DNA from: Sulfurospirillum sp. 1612
GTDB lineage: Bacteria > Campylobacterota > Campylobacteria > Campylobacterales > Sulfurospirillaceae
Direction: 5' to 3'
Assembly: GCF_036556685.1 (NCBI RefSeq)
Contig: NZ_CP140614.1
Coordinates: 930,001-994,000, forward strand
Length of the DNA stretch: 64,000 nt
Shown: one piece after another, positions 1-7,737 of the stretch
Layout: every line of letters begins with the position of its first letter
Position numbering within the stretch: the stretch's first letter is position 1
Notes under the pieces: generated by a model
Told to the model about the DNA's origin: nothing
What the model saw: only the letters and a program-made list of their open reading frames with translations
Database searches by the model: none
Made by a program: the position numbers and the translations under genes

Positions 1-399
1 ATCTGATTCGGCGATGACTAGCTCAACTCGGGGACCATACACCACATAAACTGCGGCTTTGAGATGGGCACCATTGGATCCGCCTTCATAAATTCCAAAG
101 ATGGATCCCACACTTAAATCGACATCAATAAGGCTCGAGCCGTCTAATGGATCGTATCCAATGGTATAAATACCATTATCATGAAGGGAGGTTTTATTCT
201 CTTTTTCTTCGCTGATGATTTCTTTGATAGAAGGAATTTTGCGAAACTCTTCTTCGATAACAAGATCACTTTTGATATCGATTTTTAGTTGGGTGTCCCC
301 TGTCGTATTGATGCTTGAAGAGTAGCCCGTATCATCGTATTCGATTAATTCTCGTATTCGAATCGCTGATGTTTTGATTGCTTCATATATCTCATTCAT
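1..399 (-). CDS. fbp: Fructose-1,6-bisphosphatase class I, N-terminal 133 residues (partial)
   Basis: The frame is open from an ATG at 399 to the window edge, so the C-terminal part lies outside. The translation carries the class I FBPase metal-binding signature DPLDGSS at about residues 83-89 and an upstream acidic SEE at about 63-65, both ligands for the catalytic Mg2+ ions in this family. The enzyme hydrolyses fructose 1,6-bisphosphate in gluconeogenesis, which fits the class II aldolase at 45.4 kb and the pyruvate:ferredoxin oxidoreductase at 35 kb. It starts 11 bases after the mobB stop on the same strand, so the two are probably co-transcribed. Identification is firm; only completeness is unknown. 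Confidence 0.93.
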   Translation of the reverse strand, partial: MNEIYEAIKTSAIRIRELIEYDDTGYSSSINTTGDTQLKIDIKSDLVIEEEFRKIPSIKEIISEEKENKTSLHDNGIYTIGYDPLDGSSLIDVDLSVGSIFGIYEGGSNGAHLKAAVYVVYGPRVELVIAESD

Positions 400-410
400 G
401 TCGTTGCCTT

Positions 411-908
411 TTATTTAACTTTTTTTGCGTTTTTTATCACCCAGTCTATGATGGCATCGGTATCGTTTAAATCCAAAACGGTGATATCTTCAGGTATATT
501 ATAATCATTGACATTGATACTATCATCAATAGCAATGGCATTAGAATATTTAAAATAACTCTCATCAATTTTGTTTCTAAAAATCGATATTCTTGGAAGA
601 GGGAGTGTTTTTAAGCCTTCCACCATCAAAAGGTCAAATTCACCAATTGTTCTAATAATTTCATCAAGATCTTTTCTTCTTTGTGAAAAGAATGTCGTTC
701 GCGTCTCTGAAACGACCAAAACTTCAGCACCAGTTTGTGCAAATTTCCAGCTGTCTTTTCCCTCTTGGTCAAAGGTTGCTTTATCAGAAGGATCATGTTT
801 GACGATGGCAATCTCATACTTTTTTTGTAATTGATTCGAGACCTTGACGATCAAAGAAGTTTTTCCACTATCTGAGGGGCCACTAAAGGCTATTGCTAAA
901 TATTTCAT
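411..908 (-). CDS. mobB: Molybdopterin-guanine dinucleotide biosynthesis adapter protein MobB
   Basis: 165 residues with an N-terminal P-loop GPSDSGKTS (about 10-18) and the MobB-type order of motifs (VKHDPS near 37, VVSE near 65, VEGLK near 95). MobB is a GTP-binding partner of MobA in making the bis-MGD cofactor. A likely client in this window is the periplasmic nitrate reductase NapA. The gene precedes fbp in an apparent two-gene unit; the same fbp-mobB adjacency occurs in Campylobacter (from memory). Family membership is clear from the P-loop and overall pattern. Confidence 0.9.
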   Translation of the reverse strand: MKYLAIAFSGPSDSGKTSLIVKVSNQLQKKYEIAIVKHDPSDKATFDQEGKDSWKFAQTGAEVLVVSETRTTFFSQRRKDLDEIIRTIGEFDLLMVEGLKTLPLPRISIFRNKIDESYFKYSNAIAIDDSINVNDYNIPEDITVLDLNDTDAIIDWVIKNAKKVK

Positions 909-1051
909 TTATATATCTTCTTGCTTAATTTATATTTTGTTTTAGTTTTACAAAGTATGAGCGATTATATCGAAAATATCTTTAGGTTTTAATGAGTTTG
1001 TTACATAAAAAAGTTTATAATCCACAAAATATAATCCACAACGGAGCTTCT

Positions 1052-1552
1052 ATGAAAAATATAACGGTTATCTTTTTGACAGCATTGATTCTTGCGGGGT
1101 GTTCGCCTAAGTATGAGCCTTCCTACACCCATATCGCAAAAACAACCGAACAAGCAGTTGCAAACACCAAAAAAGCACAAATACTAAAAGAAAAAAAGCC
1201 CGTAATTTTCGCAACTGTAACGTATTTGGATTCATTAGAAAATAAAAAATTTGTCGATAAAAACCTAGAGCAGTTTGTCGTGGGTATTCATTTTACTCAC
1301 TCTAAAATCAGTCGAGAAGAACAAGAAAAGATGCTCAAAAAATTGACATTTCAAATTGATGATAACAAAACATCTGTCACCGTTATAGCATTAAAATCTA
1401 CCAATCCGATTCTCAATATCATCCCAGCATCGACTCCGTGGAGTCACTATTTTTTAGTGCAAACGCCAAAGATTCAAAAAAATACAATCGTATTTAGCTT
1501 TCAAATTCCTCCGTATCAGCGACAATCATTGACGTTTAAAAAAGATTTTTAG
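1052..1552 (+). CDS. Predicted outer-membrane or periplasmic lipoprotein
   Basis: I start the gene at the ATG at 1052 rather than an in-frame ATG 20 codons upstream. The later start gives a proper signal peptide (MKNITVIFLTALILAGC) with lipobox LAGC, and a GGAG sequence lies at 1043-1046. The mature protein of about 150 residues is lysine-rich and beta-prone, with no motif I can name. It sits between mobB and slt, a slot that also holds a lipoprotein in Campylobacter (from memory), which supports a conserved but uncharacterised gene. It is convergent with slt. Confidence 0.8.
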   Translation: MKNITVIFLTALILAGCSPKYEPSYTHIAKTTEQAVANTKKAQILKEKKPVIFATVTYLDSLENKKFVDKNLEQFVVGIHFTHSKISREEQEKMLKKLTFQIDDNKTSVTVIALKSTNPILNIIPASTPWSHYFLVQTPKIQKNTIVFSFQIPPYQRQSLTFKKDF

Positions 1553-1661
1553 ATTCATCTTTAAAACGATTATTATGTGAGCATTTCTTTATCTAATATC
1601 ACTTTAATTCTTGCTCTATATGCACGTTTTAGGTGTTTTTTCTATCTCGTTTGTATCCCAC

Positions 1662-1683
1662 AAAGGCTCTATTTTGAGCCTTT
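1662..1683. terminator. Candidate terminator between the convergent lipoprotein gene and slt
   Basis: An 8-bp perfect inverted repeat AAAGGCTC / GAGCCTTT with a 6-base loop. It overlaps the slt stop codon. On the plus strand it runs into TTTT, so it could end the lipoprotein transcript; on the minus strand no clear T tract follows. Confidence 0.45.
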
Positions 1684-3291
1684 TATATTGGGTGCCATGA
1701 AGGTATGAGAAGAATCTTGTAGTGTTATTTTTTCTCCTAAAAGTTGAGAATATATGATATAGTTTGCCAAGACTTTTTTCCCATATCTTCGGCTTTCAGC
1801 ATACGGAATGAGCTCCATACTCATGTAGGGTTCATACGCACCTTTTGTGAAGTAATTGCCTGTTTTTAGCATTCTTCTAACAAAACCAATACCCCCATTG
1901 TAAGCATAGGCGATAAAAAGAGGATTGGATAAGTGTTTGCTCAGATAATCTAAGTGGTGATTGGCAAATTGATATGCGATTTTAGGTTGAAACATTGCAT
2001 CAATGTCAAAATCTTTTAGTGCCTGTTCTTTGGCTGTTGCTCGTGCTAAAAAAGGCATAAACTGCATCATTCCAAGCGCATAAGATGTCGATATTGAAGC
2101 GGGAATAAAGCGACTTTCTTGCCTTGCAATTGACAATATTAGCGCGATACGATGATGGTCGTACTGTTCTAAATATTGATAAAAGGGCATAGGAAAATAG
2201 TTGTATTTATCTCCAAAGGCACGCTCTTTTATGAATGCATACTGACCGATGGTGTTCTTATGTTTGTATTGTTGCGCGATGTGGTCTAATTGTGTTGCAT
2301 TTTTGTCTTTAATCTCTTGCAAAAGATTCACCCATAAAAAAGGATTTTTGATATCATAATCTTTTGCATCGGCATCAATATGTGGCGATTTGATATTATC
2401 AAATTTTTTGCCACGGATTTCATGGGCAAAGATAGTATAGATATTGACATCAAAACTCTTCATGAGTGCATCTAAATACGAAGACTCATGGGTAGCCAAA
2501 TAACGCCAAAATAGTGTTTTATCTTTGTCAAAGCGATAATAATATTTTTGGGAGGCCTCAGCAAATAAAGTGCGTGCCAACTCCTTTTTGTGATGTTCGA
2601 GTGCGTTAAGACCCAAGAAAAATATCGCATTCGCATTGAGATGTGCATGGGTGGGCAACTCCAGGAGAGAAGTTTGTAATTTTTTGAGATTTCTTTGTGT
2701 CATGATACGTTCAATGACGCTGTTGAAACCTTTTTCTTGACTTAAGGCTTCTAACTCTTTTGGTGTGAGTGTGCGATTGAAAATTTTACTACGATTTTTT
2801 GCCCCACATGAGGTAAAAATTTTGATAAAAGCTTTTTTGTCGCGCAAAGCAGCTTTAAAAACATCCTCAGATGCGAGAATTTTCAAGATGGTATGAGTCT
2901 CTTTATAGGCGCTGAGTTTGTGTGCTAATTGTTTGATTTTTTCTTTTTTTAGATGCATCGCATCCCAAACACTGAGTCCGATGGCGATACATTCATTATC
3001 TTTTTGTAGCAGGGTATCGGTTTTGTAGCGCAAGCATGCGGCTACTTTTTTGAAGCCGGGGTCATCTATTCGTTTAGCAAAAGAACGAAAGAGTTTGAGA
3101 TTGACCACTTTTGCCTCTTCTAATAATCGTTGCGCATCCGAGCTTGAGACATTGTTTTCATTGAGAAATCTATAAATATAGTAATCTTTAGAAATACTTT
3201 TTGGCAAGGTCTCAAAAGCCGCAACATCAGCCGGTACTTTTGCAAACAGAAGTACCGGTATGGCGATACAAATACCCAACAAACGGTACAT
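1669..3291 (-). CDS. slt: Soluble lytic murein transglycosylase, Slt family
   Basis: About 540 residues, starting at the ATG at 3291 because the signal peptide (MYRLLGICIAIPVLLFAKVP) begins there; an in-frame ATG 17 codons upstream lies inside yggT. The long alpha-helical N-terminal part is typical of Slt70-like superhelical domains. The C-terminal SLT domain shows the catalytic glutamate in IARQESRF (about residue 391), the GMMQFMP block and AYNGG. The enzyme cleaves peptidoglycan glycan strands in the periplasm, leaving 1,6-anhydro ends. It lies 4 bases after yggT in the same direction, so translation is probably coupled. Confidence 0.9.
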   Translation of the reverse strand: MYRLLGICIAIPVLLFAKVPADVAAFETLPKSISKDYYIYRFLNENNVSSSDAQRLLEEAKVVNLKLFRSFAKRIDDPGFKKVAACLRYKTDTLLQKDNECIAIGLSVWDAMHLKKEKIKQLAHKLSAYKETHTILKILASEDVFKAALRDKKAFIKIFTSCGAKNRSKIFNRTLTPKELEALSQEKGFNSVIERIMTQRNLKKLQTSLLELPTHAHLNANAIFFLGLNALEHHKKELARTLFAEASQKYYYRFDKDKTLFWRYLATHESSYLDALMKSFDVNIYTIFAHEIRGKKFDNIKSPHIDADAKDYDIKNPFLWVNLLQEIKDKNATQLDHIAQQYKHKNTIGQYAFIKERAFGDKYNYFPMPFYQYLEQYDHHRIALILSIARQESRFIPASISTSYALGMMQFMPFLARATAKEQALKDFDIDAMFQPKIAYQFANHHLDYLSKHLSNPLFIAYAYNGGIGFVRRMLKTGNYFTKGAYEPYMSMELIPYAESRRYGKKVLANYIIYSQLLGEKITLQDSSHTFMAPNIKGSK

Positions 3292-3295
3292 GATA

Positions 3296-3598
3296 TTAGC
3301 CTGCAACTGAATTGGCCAAATTAAAGAGAAGTTTGACGGCAAATAAATCTAAAAATTGCAATGCCAAAATAATGATTATAGGTGCAAGATCAATCCCTCC
3401 GATTACGGTTGGTATATACTTTCTGACGTAATGATAAACAGGCTCTGTGAGTCTATTTAAAACTTGCACAATTGGGTTATAAGGATCAGGTCGCACCCAA
3501 GTGATGAGAGCGGCTATGATGACTACCCAGATATAAATATTGATAACCATATGCAGTATTTGTGCGACTGCTTCTACTAAGGTTGATAATACGATCAT
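3296..3598 (-). CDS. yggT: YggT family integral membrane protein
   Basis: 100 residues with two hydrophobic stretches (about 10-35 and 65-95) separated by the family hallmark WVRPDPYNPIV. YggT/Ycf19 proteins are small membrane proteins linked to osmotic tolerance and cell-surface or division functions; the exact role is not settled. Located between slt and the gltX homologue, all reading leftward. Confidence 0.85.
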   Translation of the reverse strand: MIVLSTLVEAVAQILHMVINIYIWVVIIAALITWVRPDPYNPIVQVLNRLTEPVYHYVRKYIPTVIGGIDLAPIIIILALQFLDLFAVKLLFNLANSVAG

Positions 3599-3635
3599 GG
3601 TTGATTTTCCTTTATTTAAATTTTATTTGCTTACG

Positions 3636-4577
3636 CTAACTTTTTTTATTTGCGATATGTGCTTGGTTGATACTCTCTAAGGTCTTAATATCGAAAATAG
3701 CATCAGTTTGAGAGATTTTATCGATATCAAACCACGTTGCGGCCTCCTTGAGTGTGAAAATTTCCTGAGGGGTGTCATAGCACAAAACAATCAGATAATT
3801 GACAATGGCCTCAGGAAGATAGCCGTGATCCAAAAGCCATCGCACACTATTGATGGGGTCGTGTTGATTCATTGCCTCGCCATCATGATGGCAAATACGC
3901 GGCAAATGGGTATATGTGATGGGTACACGATATCCCAGTGTTTGTCTGATATGTTCATGTTTTGGAGCATCAAGACGATGCGCACTTTCTTGGATAATAT
4001 GGCTGACCCCTTGAATCATATCATCAATCGCACAGGCAAAATCATACGTAGGATATTTCTCTTCTGTCATGATAACAAAGCGATCAATGCGTTCTTTTTC
4101 AAAGGAAAATACGCCATTACTACTCTCTTGTACTCTAATATCATGAAGCGGTTTTTTGAGTCTGATAACAAAGGGCTGGGTACTGTTTAAAATCGTCTCA
4201 GAGCTCAAATGTTCACAGGTTCCATCATATTGATAAGTCTTTGAGGCCTCTGTTGCCAATTGTTGTTTCTTTTTGATCTCTTCTGGTGTACAAAAACAGA
4301 TAAATGCTTTTTTTTCATCTAGCAATTTTGAGGCAAATTGGAGATGATATTTGAAATTGTCATGTTGATAGTAGAGGGCATCATAAGTGATACCGCAGAT
4401 TTTTAGTATGTCCAAAATCTGGGCATCTTTTTCTGCCATATCTTTGTTCCCTTCGAGGGTTTCCACTCTGATGATAAATTTGTCCTCACGTTGTCGGGCG
4501 CATAGTGCATTTATAATAGCAACTTGAAGGTTTTCAAGACCTATGTCACCAGTTGGAAAGAGTGCAAATCTAAACAT
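3636..4577 (-). CDS. Truncated glutamyl-tRNA synthetase homologue with destroyed HIGH and KMSKS motifs
   Basis: 313 residues, against about 430-470 for bacterial GluRS. The N-terminus aligns well (FRFALFPTGDIGLENLQVA against the usual PTGxxHIGNLR), but the HIGH tetrad is replaced (GLEN). Around residues 226-240 the KLSKR loop that normally follows DG is replaced (DGEAMNQHDP), while the flanking GYLPEAIVNYL is kept. Most of the C-terminal anticodon-binding region is missing. The frame is nevertheless clean, with no internal stop or frameshift. It is therefore unlikely to aminoacylate and may be a binding or regulatory relic. In Campylobacter a gltX occupies this syntenic position (from memory). 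An intact GlnRS is encoded at 25.3 kb. A Glu-Q-RS (YadB) is an alternative of similar length, but that family keeps HIGH and KMSKS-like motifs. Confidence 0.8.
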   Translation of the reverse strand: MFRFALFPTGDIGLENLQVAIINALCARQREDKFIIRVETLEGNKDMAEKDAQILDILKICGITYDALYYQHDNFKYHLQFASKLLDEKKAFICFCTPEEIKKKQQLATEASKTYQYDGTCEHLSSETILNSTQPFVIRLKKPLHDIRVQESSNGVFSFEKERIDRFVIMTEEKYPTYDFACAIDDMIQGVSHIIQESAHRLDAPKHEHIRQTLGYRVPITYTHLPRICHHDGEAMNQHDPINSVRWLLDHGYLPEAIVNYLIVLCYDTPQEIFTLKEAATWFDIDKISQTDAIFDIKTLESINQAHIANKKS

Positions 4578-4618
4578 TTATTTCCCTTGATTTTTTCGGT
4601 ATTTTATCCAATTGATAG

Positions 4619-4762
4619 TTAAAATACTCTTTTTAAAAGGTCTATAAACTTTTGAAAAAAAGTTTTTTCTTGTGGCTTATAAACACGTTTTGTTTTGTCT
4701 ATAAGCCATTCTAAATGTTTTGAAGCTTCTTTTAGGTTGATGGGGTCAAAATCATTTTGCAT
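4619..4762 (-). CDS. 47-residue ORF overlapping the end of the stator operon
   Basis: An ATG at 4762 opens a 47-codon frame ending in TAA at 4619-4621. It overlaps the 3' end of the OmpA/MotB-like gene by 11 bases, an arrangement suited to translational coupling. The product is small and basic, begins MQNDFDPINLKEASKHLEWL, and has an amphipathic helix-like C-terminus with no membrane segment. I know no family for it. The tight overlap and the lack of other sense in this gap make it a plausible third member of the stator operon, but coding status rests on context alone. Confidence 0.5.
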   Translation of the reverse strand: MQNDFDPINLKEASKHLEWLIDKTKRVYKPQEKTFFQKFIDLLKRVF

Positions 4763-5765
4763 CTAAAATTCTCTCGATTTCTTTCATCGCGCTTTGGTTT
4801 TTGAGCGAAAATTTTATCTCAATTCGTCGTGATGCTTCTTTGTCTTCTTTGCCATCTTTGTTATAAATTGGGTCTAGATAAGAGCGTCCACTGGCAATCA
4901 TCAAGGATTTGATATTGTGTTTTTTGACAAAATCCAGACTCAAAAGATAGTTCATCACTTCATAGGCTCGTTTTTGAGAGAGTTCTAAATTATACAAAAA
5001 CCCACCATCACTATCGGTGTGTCCTTCTATGATAATTTTGTCAATATGTCCTTTAATATCAGGATTGTTTAATAGCGCGCCAACATATTCGATGAAAACT
5101 TTTTTGAGTTCTTGTTTGGAGCTCTCTTTGAGGACGGATTTTCCTTTGTCAAATAAAATATTAGAAGAGAATCTAAGCGAACCGTTTTTGGGATTGATTT
5201 GGATATTTTTACCCAATATCTTTTTGAGTTCGCTGATGACTTTGATGCGAATCCCTGTCAGATTCTTAATCTTCTCTTTAGTACTTTGCATTTGCGCTAC
5301 CAAACGATCATATCGAGTCTCTTTTTCTCCAAGTTCGGTGAGGAGTTTGAGTAATTCTTCATCTTTTAGTGTGATGGCATTGCGCTTTGCATTTAATTCA
5401 TTGGATAGGACGAGTACTTTGCCTTTGAAATCTTCCAGACTTTTCTCTTTTTCCAAAAGGGATGCGTTGACATCATTGACGATGGATTGTAAGATGACGA
5501 TTTTATTGCTAAAAGAGCTCAATTGGGTGTTTTTTTGAAACAGTAATCCTTTGAGTTCTTGAATCTCATCATTTTTGAGTTGTAGGGCACTTTTGGTTTT
5601 TTCCACGCTGCTTTCACTTGAAAGCAAGTGGTGTTTTAAGATAATCGATTTAGTGACAATGGCTCCAATGAGCAGGATAAATACAAAGAGCAATCCTGCC
5701 ATCAAATCAGCATAAGAGACCCAGAAATTTGTCACATCCTCTTTTTTGCTTTGTTTTAAATTCAT
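4752..5765 (-). CDS. MotB/OmpA-like stator subunit (ZorB-like)
   Basis: 337 residues. A short cytoplasmic N-terminus leads into one membrane helix starting WVSYADLMAGLLFVF, where Asp20 matches the proton-carrying aspartate of MotB-type stators. A long coiled coil (about 45-175) follows. The C-terminal OmpA/MotB peptidoglycan-binding domain (about 190-325) contains IIIEGHTDSDGG and LSQKRAYEVMNYL. It starts 3 bases after the MotA-like gene, so the two form a pair. A 5:2 proton-driven stator anchored in peptidoglycan is expected. No flagellar genes are nearby, so this is not an obvious motAB; it resembles the ZorAB part of Zorya defence systems or an uncharacterised stator. Confidence 0.85.
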   Translation of the reverse strand: MNLKQSKKEDVTNFWVSYADLMAGLLFVFILLIGAIVTKSIILKHHLLSSESSVEKTKSALQLKNDEIQELKGLLFQKNTQLSSFSNKIVILQSIVNDVNASLLEKEKSLEDFKGKVLVLSNELNAKRNAITLKDEELLKLLTELGEKETRYDRLVAQMQSTKEKIKNLTGIRIKVISELKKILGKNIQINPKNGSLRFSSNILFDKGKSVLKESSKQELKKVFIEYVGALLNNPDIKGHIDKIIIEGHTDSDGGFLYNLELSQKRAYEVMNYLLSLDFVKKHNIKSLMIASGRSYLDPIYNKDGKEDKEASRRIEIKFSLKNQSAMKEIERILDAK

Positions 5766-5768
5766 GCG

Positions 5769-6896
5769 TTATCTCTTGAATTTCTTGAGGATTTCTCGAT
5801 GATACTCTTCCAGATTTTGCAATATTTTTTCATTGTGTCCATCTAAAAGGTAGGCAAAATCTGAGAGTTTGATGATGACATCGGAGAGTTCCTTGTCAAT
5901 TCTCTCAAATGTTGTGTTGACACGGCTGTTTAATTTGTTATCAATAGCAGAGATTGTTTGATCCAAACCTTGGGTTGCGGCGATAAAATCTTGTATCGAT
6001 TGACCCAGATTTTGTGTCGCCGCAATCGAATCACTCGAAGCGTTGATTTGTTCTATTGTGGCCAATACAGCCGTGGCAGTACGATCCATTTTGTCGGCGA
6101 TTGTAGAAAAAGAGGTTGATGTTGTTTCGACAATTTGCTTAAAATTGTTGAGATAATCTTCATTGAGTGCTTTGACTTTATCGGTTGTAAAAACCTCGCC
6201 TAAAGCTTGAATGAGATGTTGATTTTCAAGTTGTCTACTCCCATATTTATACGCATCGAGTTCGTTTTGGCTCCAAACATATTTGGAATAGAGTGATGTG
6301 ATATATTTCATCGTGGATTCAAGTTTACTGATACCTCTTTTTTCAAAAAATATCCACCACAGTGATAAGAAAATACCATAAATAGAAACATAAAATGCTG
6401 TCCCGACACCACTGAGTAAAATCGTAATCTCATGATCGAGTGCGGCAGTGTCTTGGGCTGAAAAATCCGGCATCGACATAGCGATAGAGATAAACGTACC
6501 TAAAATTCCCAACATCGGGAAAACGGTCGTAGCAATACTCGAAAAATTGTCATTTCTGAGGTTACTATTGTAAGATTCCAAAAAGCTATCGATACTCGAG
6601 AGTGATTTTTTACTTTCTCCGATTTGAAGTAAATTTTTATTCAAGTACTCTTGCAATTGCGTACCGATATCGTAAAATGAGTTTCTGAAACTACACGCAG
6701 CATAATTGGCATTGTGTTTGATAAAAAAGATAAATATAAAAAAGATGAAACCTATCATGATAAGAGTATGGATTTCAACTTTTAACGGAATGAGTCCAAA
6801 ATATGCCAATAGAGTTGATAGAAATATTATAAGTGGAATTGATAAAATAACAAAGAAATTAGGAAGACAACTTGAGGATTCTTGTGGTGCAATCAA
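5769..6896 (-). CDS. MotA/TolQ/ExbB proton-channel protein with long C-terminal tail (ZorA-like)
   Basis: 375 residues. Two N-terminal membrane helices (about 12-34 and 43-60) are followed by a loop and then the MotA/TolQ/ExbB core with two further helices, IATTVFPMLGILGTFISIA (about 121-140) and VGTAFYVSIYGIFLSLWWIF (about 164-183). The remainder (about 190-375) is a soluble tail rich in Thr, Ser and Asp with coiled-coil character. Short tails are usual in MotA and ExbB; a long cytoplasmic tail is a known trait of ZorA. The pair with the OmpA/MotB protein is certain from position. A GGA-containing stretch before the ATG serves as ribosome binding site. Target and output are unknown. Confidence 0.82.
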   Translation of the reverse strand: MIAPQESSSCLPNFFVILSIPLIIFLSTLLAYFGLIPLKVEIHTLIMIGFIFFIFIFFIKHNANYAACSFRNSFYDIGTQLQEYLNKNLLQIGESKKSLSSIDSFLESYNSNLRNDNFSSIATTVFPMLGILGTFISIAMSMPDFSAQDTAALDHEITILLSGVGTAFYVSIYGIFLSLWWIFFEKRGISKLESTMKYITSLYSKYVWSQNELDAYKYGSRQLENQHLIQALGEVFTTDKVKALNEDYLNNFKQIVETTSTSFSTIADKMDRTATAVLATIEQINASSDSIAATQNLGQSIQDFIAATQGLDQTISAIDNKLNSRVNTTFERIDKELSDVIIKLSDFAYLLDGHNEKILQNLEEYHREILKKFKR

Positions 6897-6982
6897 AGGA
6901 AACTCCTGATACTTTTTTTGATGTTTTGATTATAACATAAATGATTAACGATTGCGTAACAATCCTTTTAGTTCTTATTTCC

Positions 6983-7024
6983 TTGACTAAAGTCAACGCA
7001 TTTTATAGAAAAAAAGTGTAAAAT
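6983..7024 (+). promoter_or_regulatory. Fnr/Nnr-type operator and class II promoter for the hao operon
   Basis: A perfect palindrome TTGAC-TAAA-GTCAA at 6983-6996, followed by TAAAAT at 7019-7024. The centre-to-centre distance of 32 bp equals that between a -41.5 activator site and a -10 box in class II Fnr-dependent promoters. A transcript would start near 7031, leaving a leader of about 135 bases. The Crp/Fnr regulator encoded at 10.1 kb is the obvious candidate to bind. The rest of the 6897-7165 gap shows nothing else I can name. Confidence 0.75.
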
Positions 7025-7165
7025 TACAATTGAAAGCTTAAAAAGTTGCTTTTAGGCTTTGTTCTTGTGGGTGTATAAAAATAAGAAATCTAGCATATAT
7101 TTTTTATTTTTATTCCAATGTTTCTTGGTGTCAAAGCTGAGACAAAACGTAAGTTAGGAGTTTTT

Positions 7166-7714
7166 ATGTCCGACAAAATGGAAAAAAACGCGAAACGATC
7201 TATTTGGGCAATCTTGATTCTTTTGGGAATCGGATTAGTGATAGGTCTGTGTATCTCTTATGTTGCTGCTGTGGTAGTGGAGAAAACTGCCGGTGAGAAG
7301 TTTTGTACACTTTGTCACACCATGCAACCAATGGCAGATGCATATAACGCCGATGTCCATGGGGGAAAAAACTCTTTCGGGGTGAAGGCTAGCTGTGTCG
7401 ATTGTCACTTGCCTCACGATTCTCTTGCTGCTTATCTGATAGAAAAAGCACGAACCGGTTTGCATGATGTGAGAGTGCAGACCTTTTCTGATGTTTCTAA
7501 AATCGATTGGCAAGCAAAGCGAAAACGGGCAAAAGAATTTGTGTTTGACTCAGGATGTATGAGTTGTCACGCAAATTTAAGAGACGCTACGATGTCAAAT
7601 CCAAAAGGGTTTATAGCACACAAAGAGTACTTTGAAAAAAGGACCGATAAAAAGTGTGTCGAGTGTCATGAGAATGTAGGTCACCATATTTTGGGTGATT
7701 ACATTAAGAAATAA
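7166..7714 (+). CDS. haoC: NapC/NrfH-type tetrahaem cytochrome c, quinol-oxidising partner of Hao (HaoC)
   Basis: 182 residues from the ATG at 7166, preceded by TAGGAG; an in-frame ATG 16 codons upstream has no ribosome binding site. One N-terminal membrane anchor (about 13-36) is followed by a periplasmic domain with four CxxCH haem motifs at about 47, 77, 131 and 164. NapC/NrfH proteins take electrons from menaquinol and pass them to a periplasmic reductase. The next gene is an octahaem Hao rather than pentahaem NrfA, so this is the HaoC type rather than a true NrfH. It is the first gene of the unit behind the Fnr-type box. Confidence 0.88.
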   Translation: MSDKMEKNAKRSIWAILILLGIGLVIGLCISYVAAVVVEKTAGEKFCTLCHTMQPMADAYNADVHGGKNSFGVKASCVDCHLPHDSLAAYLIEKARTGLHDVRVQTFSDVSKIDWQAKRKRAKEFVFDSGCMSCHANLRDATMSNPKGFIAHKEYFEKRTDKKCVECHENVGHHILGDYIKK

Positions 7715-7737
7715 TTCGATCTTAAAAAGGAGTTTGA

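Noticed and set aside
5017-5538. 173-codon plus-strand ORF
   Set aside because: It is antisense to the coiled-coil region of the MotB/OmpA-like gene and has no family resemblance.
4619-6896. Complete Zorya defence system
   Set aside because: Only the ZorA/ZorB-like pair is present; no helicase (ZorD), ZorC or HNH-type ZorE gene is adjacent, so a defence call is not supported.
7166-7714. NapC of the nap cluster
   Set aside because: The gene pairs with hao, is remote from napA, and NapGH already supply the quinol dehydrogenase function.
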